A DNA stretch of 64,000 nucleotides from Bradyrhizobium sp. 141. GTDB taxonomy: Bacteria; Pseudomonadota; Alphaproteobacteria; Rhizobiales; Xanthobacteraceae. The translations under genes and the position numbers were made by a program. The notes under the pieces are model-generated. The model had not been told where the DNA came from and ran no database searches. It saw only the letters and a program-made list of their open reading frames with translations. The stretch lies in the NCBI RefSeq assembly GCF_023074055.1, contig NZ_JADPKR010000094.1, forward strand, positions 1 through 64,000. The letters run 5' to 3'. Below, piece by piece: positions 6,394 to 15,493 of the stretch (position 1 is its first letter; every line of letters starts with the position of its first letter).

Positions 6394-6818
6394 CTACCGC
6401 TCTTCGGTCGGATGCACCCATTTATAGGGCGTGATCTGCCTTGTCTCGGTCAACTTGATCATGCGGGCCGGGGCGCGTAGCGTGGCGTGCGGCACGATCG
6501 ACATTTCAGGGAAGCTTCCAACTTCCAGAGCGGGGTGTCTCGAGGTCGGCGAATGGCCTCCAGTGGCAGGCTGGCGCGTGTCTTACAGCGGGAGCACTCG
6601 ACTTCCAGCCAGGCAAGCCGTCCGTTAAGACATTGGCCGATCGTTGGAGAGGGTTGGGCAGGACCGCCGTAGCCCTCCATGCGAACGGACCAGGCGTCGG
6701 CCTCCGCCCGGTCTGCCTCACGGGTGGCCTGCTGGGCACGCTCACGCGCTCCCTTAGCATGGATCTTTGCACCCATGATCCGGCCGCCCCAGATGACCTC
6801 TCGCGACTTGGTGCTCAT
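6394..6818 (-). pseudogene. Zinc-ribbon hypothetical gene with C-terminal frameshift
   Basis: From 6818 the frame encodes a basic coiled segment (GARERAQQATREADRAEADA), then GYGGPAQPSPTIGQCLNG and a probable zinc ribbon (VECSRCKTR and LKCRSCR, two CxxC pairs). The frame ends at 6459 in RYAPRPA. Starting inside that stop (ATG 6462) another frame encodes MIKLTETRQITPYKWVHPTE and stops at 6394. In related Bradyrhizobium proteins this segment is the direct C-terminal continuation, so one base has probably been lost. The ribbon itself is intact, and the 119-aa product may still be made. Confidence 0.5.
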
Positions 6819-7012
6819 GCCAGATAGATTCCGGCGAATGGATCAAGAGGCAAGCCGCTAGCCCTATCTACCTACCGTCCCGTCGCCGCCAAAAGGTTGG
6901 TCAAGCATCGATGGACGTCCTAAGATCAAGTTTTGAAAAACCGAAATAATCACTTGCTCCGTCGGGCAAAACGGTGGTTCATAAGACGCTGGCTCTAACC
7001 AGAGGACCAGCC

Positions 7013-7198
7013 ATGGCGGATGAAGCCGAAGCTTCTAACGAGTTGTCCAAGATCGCTAAGCTCAACGGTGACTTCAGGAGGAACTACGGAACCCTTCTGG
7101 GGGCGTTCCTGTACCTGAGATCGATCAGTGCCGCGCGCGGGCGCTCTTGGCTATGGGGCGGCCTGTTTTCCGTCGTCTGCTCGGCCGTGCTAGGATGA
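7013..7198 (+). CDS. Small hypothetical protein (61 aa), C-terminal membrane segment
   Basis: ATG 7013 follows a good ribosome-binding site (GAGGA six bases upstream). The product MADEAEASNELSKIAKLNGD has a hydrophilic N-terminal half and a hydrophobic end (LWGGLFSVVCSAVLG) that could be a membrane anchor. It lies immediately upstream of the recombinase on the same strand. No family is recognised. Confidence 0.4.
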   Translation: MADEAEASNELSKIAKLNGDFRRNYGTLLGAFLYLRSISAARGRSWLWGGLFSVVCSAVLG

Positions 7199-7273
7199 CT
7201 GAGCAAGCACGGTTTCTCGTTGCTCTGGTGACTGCATCAAGCGGAAGTGAGCCCCTTTATAGCGGAGGCGCAC

Positions 7274-8854
7274 ATGACCAACGCCGTGATCATTCGCCCT
7301 GCGTCTGATCTGCTATCACCCTCAAGCGCGGGACGGGCCGCCCAATACGTGCGGATGTCGACGGACCATCAGCGCTACTCTACGCAGATCCAAGCCGCCG
7401 CGATTGCCGTGTATGCCGCGCAGCATGAGCTCGTGATTGTTCGCACCTATGGGGACGAAGGCCGAAGCGGTCTTCGCATCCAGCGTCGCGAGGGGTTGAT
7501 CGAGCTAATTGATGACGTCCGTAGCGGCCGCGCGGATTTCGATCATATCCTCGTCTATGACGTGAGCCGATGGGGAAGATTTCAGGACGTCGATGAAAGC
7601 GCATACTACGAGTTCACTTGCCGGCAGGCAGGGATCAAGGTTTGCTACTGTGCGGAGGAGTTCGATAACAACGGCAGCGTCATCGCAAGCATCGTGAAAA
7701 ATATCAAACGGGTGATGGCGGCCGAATATTCACGAGAGCTCTCGGTCAAGGTCCATGCTGGCGCCTGCCGCGTCGCCAGTCTCGGGTTCAAGCAGGGTGG
7801 CCCTGCGGGGTATGGCCTCCAGCGCGAACTGCTCGATGAAAACGGGCGCTCAAAGGGGATATTGCTGAAAGGCCAACGCAAGCATCTACAGACGGACCGG
7901 GTCGTGATCCGGCCGGGGGCGGAGAACGAGCAGCGTATCGTAGCTCGCATCTTTCGGGAATTTGTCGTTCATGGCCGTTCGCGAGGATCCGTTGTTCGCT
8001 GGCTGAACAATGAGGAAATCCCCAACCACAGAACGAAGCCGTGGTCACTTGCCATAGTCCGTCAGGTCTTGAGTAACGAGACCTACATTGGCAATAGCGT
8101 CTATAATCGAATGTCAGTCCGGTTGAGGCAGGCGAAGAAGAGGGATCCACCGGAGCTATGGATTCGAGCCACTGGTCTTTTCGAGCCGATCGTTGACAAG
8201 AGCATATTCCTTAAAGCCCAGAATCTGTTGGAGGAAAAACAAGGCAGGTGGTCGAATGAACTGCTTCTTAGGAAGTTGCGGGAGACGTTGTCGGCGAATG
8301 GGAAGCTGAGCGCCTCGATTCTGGCTGGTACGGAAAATGTGCCGAGCCCCGCACTTTACGCACACCGTTTCGGAAGCCTGAGGGAGGCCTTTCGCCGTGT
8401 CGGATACGTTGATTCTGAGCGGAGTTACGATTACGCCGACGCGCGAAAGCTATCAAAAGCTGAGCTATCGAGACAGGTAGAAACTCTGGTCACTCATATC
8501 ACGGCGCGTGGTGTCACCGCAGTCTTTGATGCCGAAACTGGAGTGATGACGGTTGCAGGCAAGCTCGCGATCTCGGTACGGATGGCGCGGTATTACGTCG
8601 GGAGATGCCACGCGCCATGCTGGTTCGTCCATCGGCGCACGATCGAACCAGCCGGACTGATTCTTGCGCTACGATTGGATGATAAGACAAACAGGGAGGT
8701 CGTTGACTACTTCCTCATACCTTTGAGCGAAATGGCCAAGCATGTAATTGGGCTAACGGCGACGTCCCGCTCTCGCTATGCAGTCTATCGCTGCCCCACG
8801 ATAAGCGATGTGCTGCGGGTCACGATGGAGAAGGTCGCGGCATCGTTGAGGTGA
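7274..8854 (+). CDS. Large serine recombinase (site-specific integrase)
   Basis: This 526-aa product has a resolvase-type catalytic domain (residues about 20-165: AAQYVRMSTDHQ with nucleophile Ser29, then YDVSRWGRFQD). A recombinase DNA-binding domain follows (about 195-300: GPAGYGLQRELLD, VVRWLNNEEIPN, SNETYIGNSVYNR), then a long C-terminal extension. Such enzymes cut both DNA strands at short attachment sites, form a phosphoserine link and rotate, integrating or excising phages and conjugative elements. ATG 7274 is chosen over a GTG at 7247 because GCGGAGG lies six bases upstream. Length and domains look complete, so it may be active. It is the only intact mobility gene in the region; no attachment site was identified. 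Confidence 0.9.
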   Translation: MTNAVIIRPASDLLSPSSAGRAAQYVRMSTDHQRYSTQIQAAAIAVYAAQHELVIVRTYGDEGRSGLRIQRREGLIELIDDVRSGRADFDHILVYDVSRWGRFQDVDESAYYEFTCRQAGIKVCYCAEEFDNNGSVIASIVKNIKRVMAAEYSRELSVKVHAGACRVASLGFKQGGPAGYGLQRELLDENGRSKGILLKGQRKHLQTDRVVIRPGAENEQRIVARIFREFVVHGRSRGSVVRWLNNEEIPNHRTKPWSLAIVRQVLSNETYIGNSVYNRMSVRLRQAKKRDPPELWIRATGLFEPIVDKSIFLKAQNLLEEKQGRWSNELLLRKLRETLSANGKLSASILAGTENVPSPALYAHRFGSLREAFRRVGYVDSERSYDYADARKLSKAELSRQVETLVTHITARGVTAVFDAETGVMTVAGKLAISVRMARYYVGRCHAPCWFVHRRTIEPAGLILALRLDDKTNREVVDYFLIPLSEMAKHVIGLTATSRSRYAVYRCPTISDVLRVTMEKVAASLR

Positions 8855-8937
8855 CGGGCTGGGGGCGCCGGTGTTCATTACAAGTCCGCGCGCCGGCAAT
8901 CGCCAGATATCCGATGGGAGTAGTTGAGGCACCTGCC

Positions 8938-9312
8938 ATGGTGGGGCGCTCGAAGGAGCTTGCGACTGACAAGCTGAAGTTTTTCGAGCGCATTGAAGAG
9001 GCGGCCGAATGGCTTGGCGGGGTCCACCTTGTCCATTCAAATGGAGCTATACAATACGTCCGGAATCCACTGGAAACCGTCGAGACGCTGTGCTCCGTCG
9101 GCCCAACAAAATTGGTCTGGCAGCGCGTGCTCATCGGCGCGGAGACTAGGTGCGAGGTTCAGACATCATTCCTAAATGACAACGGCCCAGGGACATCGCT
9201 GGCTTCCAAGGAGAAGCTCGTCAAGTACGGGCGAACTTGGATATCTCGAAAGAGAATTCGTTCACGCTCATCAAGGCTATCGCATTGTGCAGCGAGGGCC
9301 AGATCCGGATGA
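8938..9312 (+). CDS. Hypothetical protein (124 aa)
   Basis: From ATG 8938 the product reads MVGRSKELATDKLKFFERIE, with a plausible globular middle (EWLGGVHLVHSNGAIQYVR, CSVGPTKLVWQRVLIGAET). The last 25 residues are arginine- and serine-rich and may reflect a frame change near 9240. It begins 83 bases after the recombinase on the same strand. No family is recognised. Confidence 0.4.
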   Translation: MVGRSKELATDKLKFFERIEEAAEWLGGVHLVHSNGAIQYVRNPLETVETLCSVGPTKLVWQRVLIGAETRCEVQTSFLNDNGPGTSLASKEKLVKYGRTWISRKRIRSRSSRLSHCAARARSG

Positions 9313-9677
9313 GCGGGGACGGAGCAATTCAAGTTCGAGCGCTGCTAACTGTGCAGTTCACGCAGCTACAAAGAAATGAGGGTGTTCTCGGCGCGGTCGC
9401 ATGCGGCCATTGTTGATGACCAATCCGCCGTGTTGATGCAGTGCCCTTCGGCGTCCTTCAGGCACCTTGCTCTCCCGGCTTGCCTAGGATCCGCCGATCG
9501 GCCAATCGGAGGAGTGTCGGCCGCTCGCTAAGGGCTCGCGTAGGGAGAGCCATACTTCTCGCAAGTTTGCGCTACGCAGTTGTCCGGGGCGCAATCGGCT
9601 TTCAGAGCGCTAGCGGACCAAGGGCGAGTATGTGACCCCATGGCGGACTTGCGGTGCTATTGTTTGCCAGGGGAGGA
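9313..9677. other. Gap without a supported gene
   Basis: Frames in these 365 bases are short and arginine-rich on both strands, with no ribosome-binding sites or family resemblance. I see no repeat or RNA signal. Confidence 0.5.
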
Positions 9678-10094
9678 TCATCCCTCCGGTCCGGGAATGA
9701 AGCAGCGCCACAAAGGAGTCATTCTTCCATCGGCGTAGGACGGCCACCACCAAACCATCGACCTGCCGCTGAGGTTCTGCCGGTTGAGCACGACAGAGTT
9801 TGGCACGTCAAACCACTGCCCGGGTTCGTTGGGCCGATGCGGATGTTTCAGAAGGACTCTATAGCCATTTTTTGCCATATCCCACTCGGCCTCCGCATAT
9901 TGGCCGTCCCCACCATCACAGCACGGCTCACCTGCCTTGTTCTTAAGACTTTTGAACCAAGCGTTCAGTTCTGGTCGCATCAGGTCATGTGAATAGGCTG
10001 TGTTGATGCCGAAAAATGTGACCGTACACAATCCCACCGTGCGCGCTACGATCAACCGACAAAGATGCGCCGGGCGTCCATTGGAACTGGTCAT
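9678..10094 (-). CDS. Secreted hypothetical protein (138 aa)
   Basis: The start at ATG 10094 is supported by GGAGG ten bases upstream. A hydrophobic segment (residues about 12-34: LIVARTVGLCTVTFFGINTA) ends in AYSHD, a likely signal-peptidase site. The mature part contains ELNAWFKSLKNKAGEPCCDG, a GDGQYAEAEWDM strand and WWWPSYADGRMTPLWRCF. The conserved Cys-Cys and the C-terminal Cys suggest disulphides in the periplasm. It belongs to a rhizobial family of unknown function that occurs in several copies per genome. Confidence 0.65.
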   Translation of the reverse strand: MTSSNGRPAHLCRLIVARTVGLCTVTFFGINTAYSHDLMRPELNAWFKSLKNKAGEPCCDGGDGQYAEAEWDMAKNGYRVLLKHPHRPNEPGQWFDVPNSVVLNRQNLSGRSMVWWWPSYADGRMTPLWRCFIPGPEG

Positions 10095-10172
10095 GGAAAC
10101 CTCCGTTTCCCCACCCGTTTGCGTGGGCCGCGCGGTTCTATTGGGAGCCAGACACCGCGCGACGCCCGCGAC

Positions 10173-10460
10173 TTACCGCGAAGGCTCGATCGCCATAACC
10201 GGGGAGAGTACCAGCGCTGTGATCGCTCGGCCGCCGCTGGTGCTCTGCTCGTCGCGTGCTCCTTGGCGCGGCGCCAGAACCGGGCCTGACAGGCCGGCCG
10301 TGGACGTGTCTTGTCGCGCATTGGCGGGACCCACTGCCGCGAACTGATGCGGCGTGATCGGAAAACCCATAACTTCATACGTCGGCAGTTCTGCAGCGTT
10401 GGCTCCGATTGTGCCCATCATGAAGGCTGCGGCGGCTGCGATCGACAAGCGGTTCCACAT
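10173..10460 (-). CDS. Small secreted hypothetical protein (95 aa)
   Basis: The start ATG 10460 (MWNRLSIAAAAAFMMGTIGA) is preferred over in-frame starts at 10472 and 10499 because GGAG sits seven bases before it. An alanine-rich signal peptide of about 24 residues ends at ANA-AE. The mature protein contains YEVMGFPITPHQFAAVGPA, a motif of a small secreted rhizobial family that often carries a repeated G-P-SPHQ-A unit. No function is known. Confidence 0.6.
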   Translation of the reverse strand: MWNRLSIAAAAAFMMGTIGANAAELPTYEVMGFPITPHQFAAVGPANARQDTSTAGLSGPVLAPRQGARDEQSTSGGRAITALVLSPVMAIEPSR

Positions 10461-10604
10461 GGTGATCTCCATTGGTGTTAGTGGGCCCTGACCTCGCACG
10501 CAGACTACTTGCCGGTCGCAATGGACCTGTCGGCCCGAGCGTGATAAATTCGCAAAATCGTCGGACCGGGTGCTTTTTGCATCCTGAGCCTAGGGCCGGC
10601 GGAT

Positions 10605-13600
10605 ATGGCGAAGGCAAACCTCGCACTTCTCGGCGGTTTCCGGCTCCAGATGGAGGACACCGGAGAGCCCATCCCGTTGGTCACCAAAAAGACGACAGCC
10701 CTGCTGGCCTATATGGCGCTGCACGAGGGGGAGGCACAGGCCCGGCCCAAGCTTGCGGCGCTGCTGTGGGGCGACCACATCGAGGCGCAGGCCCGCGACA
10801 GCCTTCGCCAGGCGCTGAGCCTTTTGCGCAAGGCATTGTCATACGCCTGTCCGGGCGCGTTGATTGCTCACGAGGATACGATCGGTCTCGCGCCAGCCGC
10901 TCTCACGATCGATGCAAGGACATTCGAGGATCTCATCAGGAAATCGGGTGTCGAGAATCTGGAGCGGGCTATCGAACTCTACCGTGGTGAATTCCTTGAG
11001 GGCTTTCAGGTAGCGGCACCGGAATTTGAAAGCTGGGCAGCGACGGAGCGTCAGCGGTTCCGTCAACTTGCCTTAGATGGTATGGCAAGACTGCTCGATC
11101 ATCACCTCTCTGCAGGTGCGCTCGAACGTGGCATTCACATCGCAACACGCCTGCTTGCCGCAGATCCTCTGCAAGAAGTGGTTCATTGCACCCTGATGAA
11201 GCTATATGCCCAGCAGGGCAGACGGGGCGCGGCGCTCCGCCAATATCGCACTTGTGTCGAACTCCTCTCCAGAGAATTGGGCATCGAGCCCGATGCGCAA
11301 ACCAAAACACTTCACCGCGACCTCCTGCGAGAGTGGAATCGTACACAGCTCAACTCCTCCGTGGTGCGCAGCGCAGTGCCACAGGGACCTGCCAGCGTGA
11401 GCAGCGATGGATCGCCACCCGCGGACGTTTTGGACAAAAGCATTTCCTCGTCGATGCACGCGATTGCTGCGCCTGGTAATCTACCTGCCGAGACAACGAG
11501 CTTTCTCGGGCGTGACAGGGATATCGCCAAGGCCGGCGGCATCCTGTCCAGCGCGCGGCTGGTGACGCTGACGGGTCCCGGCGGGATCGGCAAGACACGA
11601 CTTGCACTGCGGCTTGCGGCACAGATGCATCGAGATTATGCAGACGGCACGTGGCTGGTGGAGCTTGCCGCATTCGATGATCCCAATGCGATCGGTCATG
11701 CTATCGCCGATGTCTTCGGCATTGCGCAGCAGGCCGGCAAGACCATTGAGCAAAGCGTCGCCCATTCGCTGTCGAGACGAAGCTTGCTTCTCATTCTCGA
11801 TAATTGCGAGCACTTGATCGATGCGATAGCCGCTCTTGCACGGCAGATTCTGTCGGCATGCCCACACGTCAGCCTGCTGGCGACCAGTAGAGAGACGCTG
11901 ATGATAGAGGGCGAGCGAACCTACCCGCTGGCGCCACTCGAGTGCGGCGGCGGAGTTGAAGCACCGGCCGTGGAGTTGTTCGTGGAGCGCGCGCGATGCG
12001 CGGAACCACGCTTCGAGCTCAATGGTGACGCCGAAACGGTGCTCGAAATATGCCGCCGCCTCGATGGCATCCCCTTAGCCATCGAACTCGCAGCTGCCCG
12101 AACGCGCGCAATGAGTCCCGCTCAGATACGCGATCGCCTGCATGAACGCTTCCACCTGCTCACCAACGGGTCGCGACGCGTCCTGAAGCGGCATCAGACG
12201 CTGCGCCACGCCGTGGAATGGTCGTATGACCTGTTATCGTCGTCTGAGCAGGCCCTCCTTTCGCGCGCGTCGGTGTTCTCCGGAGGTTTCGGGCTGGAAG
12301 CTGCCGAGTGCGTTTGCAGCGGCGGCGACATCGCTACCCCGGACGTTCTGCTTATCCTGGACTCGTTGGTGCGGAAATCGCTGCTCGGTACCAGACGAGT
12401 CGGGAATGCTGTCCGATACAGCCAGCTCGAAACGATTAGACAGTTTGCCGAGGAGCGGCTCGCGGTGCTGGGCGAAAGGGAGGCCGTTCGCGATCGTCAT
12501 GCGCAATTTTTCGCGCAGGCAGCAGAGACGCACCACAGAGTTTGGCGAAGCCCGCAGCAACTGATGGCCTACGCCTGGCTCGATCAGGAGATCGACAACC
12601 TGCGGGGGGCGTTTCGGTGGGCGAGTAGTCAAGATAATATCGACGTCGCGGCCCGCATTGCGTCGAGGATTCCGGGCATGGCAGTACTCCGGGTGCGCAG
12701 CGAGCCTCTCAATTGGCCGACAGAGATCGTCGATGCAGTTCGTCGTGCCGATCATCGCCGGCTCGGAGCCGTGCTAACCTATGCAGCGATCCGGACGTGG
12801 AACCTGGGAAATGTTCAAGAGGCGACGCGCTACGCCGAGGAAGCGATAGCGCTGATCGGCAACGCCAACTTTGATCCGCCGGTATGGGCGTTCGCGGTTC
12901 TAGCCATGATCGAGTCCCGACAGGGCAATGCCGAAAGAGCGGTCAGATTTGCGCGGGCCGGCGCCGAGCACCCAGCTGACCAGCGCGAGCGGCAATGCCT
13001 CGCCACGCTTCCTTTCTATCTGGCAATGGCCGGCGCGCATGAAGAGGCGATGGCGATCGCCGACGACATTTTGGAAAAGGTTGCGGCCACAAGAACGCCA
13101 AGTTCGCTCGTTGCTGCGCTGTTTTCCCAAGGAAGAGCCTTCAGCAAAGCCAACCCAGTACGTGCCTTGGATGCGCTCGAGAAGGCGCTGGCTCATGCGA
13201 GGACATCTGGCAACCGTTACTGGGAGATCGTCATCATACCGGCCGTCGCGGAGCTGCAGGTGCGGAACGGTGATCCGGGCAAGACGTTACGATCGCTCCC
13301 CCAAATGCTCGAAATCTGGGGGCAATCAAACGAAATTGGGCTTGCGACCCTCACCACTGCTACCCTGATTCTCCTGTTTGAGCGACTTGGCCATCCGACG
13401 GCTGCGGCCACGCTCAGCGGTGCCCTCTCGCAAATGATCCCGTCCAGCAGTTTTTTCCCGGAGCTACCTGACACCGTCGCCCGCATCCGCCGCGTGCTGG
13501 GCGATCCCTCCTTTGAGCAGGCGAAAAGGCACGGTGCGGGAATGACCCATCGCGAAGTGGTTGATTATGCGTCCAATCAGGTCCGGCACGCATTAAATGT

Positions 13601-13628
13601 AATGGGTGCGTCCACTGCGGCCTCGTGA
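10605..13628 (+). CDS. SARP/AfsR-like regulator: winged helix, BTAD, NB-ARC ATPase, helical C-terminus
   Basis: A 1007-aa signal-transduction ATPase. Residues 5-80 resemble the winged-helix DNA-binding domain of SARP regulators (LALLGGFRLQ, TTALLAYMALHEGEAQ, LRQALSLLRKAL). Residues about 98-245 are a bacterial transcriptional activation domain made of helical repeats (YRGEFLEGF, LGIEPDAQT). A linker leads to an NB-ARC/STAND ATPase from about 290 (ETTSFLGRDRDIA; Walker A GPGGIGKT at 324-331; Walker B LLLILDNCEHL). The C-terminal 350 residues are TPR-like helices. Such proteins bind nucleotide to switch on transcription of nearby genes. The downstream gene is a pseudogene, so its target is unclear. 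It is intact and probably expressed from the divergent promoter region shared with 10173-10460. Confidence 0.8.
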   Translation: MAKANLALLGGFRLQMEDTGEPIPLVTKKTTALLAYMALHEGEAQARPKLAALLWGDHIEAQARDSLRQALSLLRKALSYACPGALIAHEDTIGLAPAALTIDARTFEDLIRKSGVENLERAIELYRGEFLEGFQVAAPEFESWAATERQRFRQLALDGMARLLDHHLSAGALERGIHIATRLLAADPLQEVVHCTLMKLYAQQGRRGAALRQYRTCVELLSRELGIEPDAQTKTLHRDLLREWNRTQLNSSVVRSAVPQGPASVSSDGSPPADVLDKSISSSMHAIAAPGNLPAETTSFLGRDRDIAKAGGILSSARLVTLTGPGGIGKTRLALRLAAQMHRDYADGTWLVELAAFDDPNAIGHAIADVFGIAQQAGKTIEQSVAHSLSRRSLLLILDNCEHLIDAIAALARQILSACPHVSLLATSRETLMIEGERTYPLAPLECGGGVEAPAVELFVERARCAEPRFELNGDAETVLEICRRLDGIPLAIELAAARTRAMSPAQIRDRLHERFHLLTNGSRRVLKRHQTLRHAVEWSYDLLSSSEQALLSRASVFSGGFGLEAAECVCSGGDIATPDVLLILDSLVRKSLLGTRRVGNAVRYSQLETIRQFAEERLAVLGEREAVRDRHAQFFAQAAETHHRVWRSPQQLMAYAWLDQEIDNLRGAFRWASSQDNIDVAARIASRIPGMAVLRVRSEPLNWPTEIVDAVRRADHRRLGAVLTYAAIRTWNLGNVQEATRYAEEAIALIGNANFDPPVWAFAVLAMIESRQGNAERAVRFARAGAEHPADQRERQCLATLPFYLAMAGAHEEAMAIADDILEKVAATRTPSSLVAALFSQGRAFSKANPVRALDALEKALAHARTSGNRYWEIVIIPAVAELQVRNGDPGKTLRSLPQMLEIWGQSNEIGLATLTTATLILLFERLGHPTAAATLSGALSQMIPSSSFFPELPDTVARIRRVLGDPSFEQAKRHGAGMTHREVVDYASNQVRHALNVMGASTAAS

Positions 13629-13981
13629 TGGAATTGATCCCGAAGGGTGCGGCAGGCGTGACTGACGATTGCTCGCAGGGCGTCGGATTTGATGATGTAG
13701 AAAGAAGTGACGAGGGCACGTCTGAATAAGCCGAAGCGAAGCAAGGTAGCCTTCTAGCGAGGTCAGCTTCTGGCCCTTTTGGGAGGTGGCTGCTAACCTC
13801 GCGTGCGTCCGATTGTCGGTGCAGACCGGAAGTGCGCGGGCAGTAGTCCAAACGGCGCTTTGGCCCATTGTCACTCTCGCTAATGCCCGATTTGCGACGC
13901 AAATGCGCCCGCACTGAGTGCGACAATCATTGAGGCGTGATATTCTGCATCCCGTCGTCCTCAAGCAGCCATGAGGAACGA
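13629..13981. other. Gap without a supported gene
   Basis: About 350 bases between the SARP-like gene and the binding-protein pseudogene. Only short antisense frames occur, and I see no recognisable protein, terminator or RNA. Confidence 0.5.
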
Positions 13982-14951
13982 ATGAAGCGGCGGGAGTTCA
14001 TAGCGGCTACTGCGGCGGTGCTCGTTTCGCCCCAGAGTTTGTGGGCACAGAGGAAGCCTCGTCGCATTGGCTTTCTTGCGGTCGGTGATGGGAGCGGGCG
14101 GGCCCTTAATCAAGCCGAGCGTGTATTCCTTGATGGGCTGCGACACCACGGCTGGGTAGGTGGAAATCTGATTATCGAATTGCGCTTTTCTCATCCTCCC
14201 CATCAACTGCCAGCTTCAGTCGCCGACCTGATCGCCCTCAATCCCGATGTGCTAATCGCCGCGGGACCTCAAGCGGCCCTAGCCCTGAAATCGGCAACTG
14301 CCACCATTCCAATTGTATTCGTCGCTGTGCTGACCCCGTCCGCCTCGGCCTCGTTCAAAGCCTATCGCGACCGGGGGTAACATAACGGGTATTACGACCA
14401 ACGTACCCGAAGATTTTTCGGTAAACGTATCGAAATCCTTCGCGAACTTATTCCCGGCGCCTCGAGAATCGCGATCTTGGTCAATCCAAAGAACCCAATG
14501 CTCTACTTAGTGGAAGAGACACGCAGCAAGGCGCGGAAGCTCGGCATAGTGCTGCTGACAGTTGAAGCGGCCACGGCCGAGGAACTTGACATCGCCTTTG
14601 CTTCGGCTTCTGCCCAGAACGCCGATGCGATAATTGATTTCGGTGATCCGCTCACCTATGTCGAGGCGCCGCGAATAATCGCACTCGCGGCGAAGCATCG
14701 TCTGCCCGCAAACTACTTGTTTCGAGTCTACGCCAATGGCGGAATTGTCGATCTACGGCGCGGATACAGCCGATCTATTCCGCCGTGCAGGCAATTTGGT
14801 CGATAGGATACTCAGAGGCACCAAACCTGTCGACCTACCGGTAGAGCGGCCGACGAAATTCGAGCTTGTGATCAACATGAAGACCGCCAAGGCGCTTGGC
14901 CTCACCGTGCCGCCCTCACTACTCGTCCGCGCCGATGAGGTGATCGAATAA
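13982..14951 (+). pseudogene. ABC transporter substrate-binding protein, several frameshifts
   Basis: From ATG 13982 (GAGGAA upstream) the product begins MKRREFIAATAAVLVSPQSL, a signal peptide, then RRIGFLAVGDGSGRALNQAE. This is an ABC_sub_bind (PF04392) type binding protein. Family sequence continues across at least four frame changes: near 14320 (ADPVRLGLVQSLSRPG), near 14375 (GNITGITTNVPEDFS), near 14425 (GKRIEILRELIPGASRIAIL) and near 14745 (ELSIYGADTADLFRRAGNLV). It ends at LLVRADEVIE. Summed over the frames the length (about 320 aa) is full for the family. The gene is clearly dead, and no permease or ATPase genes accompany it. Confidence 0.85.
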
Positions 14952-15062
14952 TGTCTTGCTAGGGTCCATGACTCCCTGCCGGGACCAACGAAGATTTGGC
15001 TGGATCCGCAAAGACCATGCCAGCGGAGTGCAACCTGGTTTCACGCAGAGAGCGCTGTAGGA

Positions 15063-15260
15063 CTATCGGGTGGGTGGCACCTTCCATCCATAGGACTGGC
15101 GCGGGATCTGGCCAGTAACGTCGACGTCCTTTTCGTCAGAGAGGCGCCAGGCCGCCACTCCGAAGCAGACGGTCAGTACCACGGCTGTTGTTAGCAGCAG
15201 CATCGATAGAAACTGGCTCAAATCAACACCCCTGAACGCGACGCATGGGCGAGCGACCAT
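15063..15260 (-). CDS. Small single-pass membrane protein (65 aa)
   Basis: ATG 15260 opens a frame with one strong transmembrane helix (SMLLLTTAVVLTVCFGVAAW, residues about 19-38) followed by a short hydrophilic tail (RLSDEKDVDVTGQIPRQSY). No good ribosome-binding site is seen, and no family is recognised. Confidence 0.35.
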   Translation of the reverse strand: MVARPCVAFRGVDLSQFLSMLLLTTAVVLTVCFGVAAWRLSDEKDVDVTGQIPRQSYGWKVPPTR

Positions 15261-15337
15261 GGAACGTCGATTCGGAAAATGCAGATGCGTTGACCTAACG
15301 GTGGAATTTCCCCAAGCTTCTGCTGCGGCCGGCGAAC

Positions 15338-15493
15338 TTAAGTGCTGGAGGGGACCATTAGTGCTGGCGCGAACCGTTCCGAGAATGTTGCGGCCTTCGC
15401 ATCCCGCGCTGCAGAAACGGCGGCCGAAATAAACGATGAAAATCCGATCGTTGCCAGAGCTACGAGCACTACGCCGAAAATCAGGCTACGCAT
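15338..15493 (-). CDS. Small secreted or membrane-anchored peptide (51 aa)
   Basis: An excellent ribosome-binding site (AAGGAGGG, four bases before the ATG at 15493) precedes MRSLIFGVVLVALATIGFSS then FISAAVSAARDAKAATFSER. One hydrophobic N-terminal segment (residues 3-25) is either a signal peptide or an anchor. The strong initiation site makes translation likely despite the small size. No family is recognised. Confidence 0.45.
   Translation of the reverse strand: MRSLIFGVVLVALATIGFSSFISAAVSAARDAKAATFSERFAPALMVPSST

Noticed and set aside
10083..10107. Plus-strand GGAAC-N16-CGTT (EcfG-like)
   Set aside because: It overlaps the start of a minus-strand gene and no plus-strand gene follows within 490 bases, so it is probably fortuitous.
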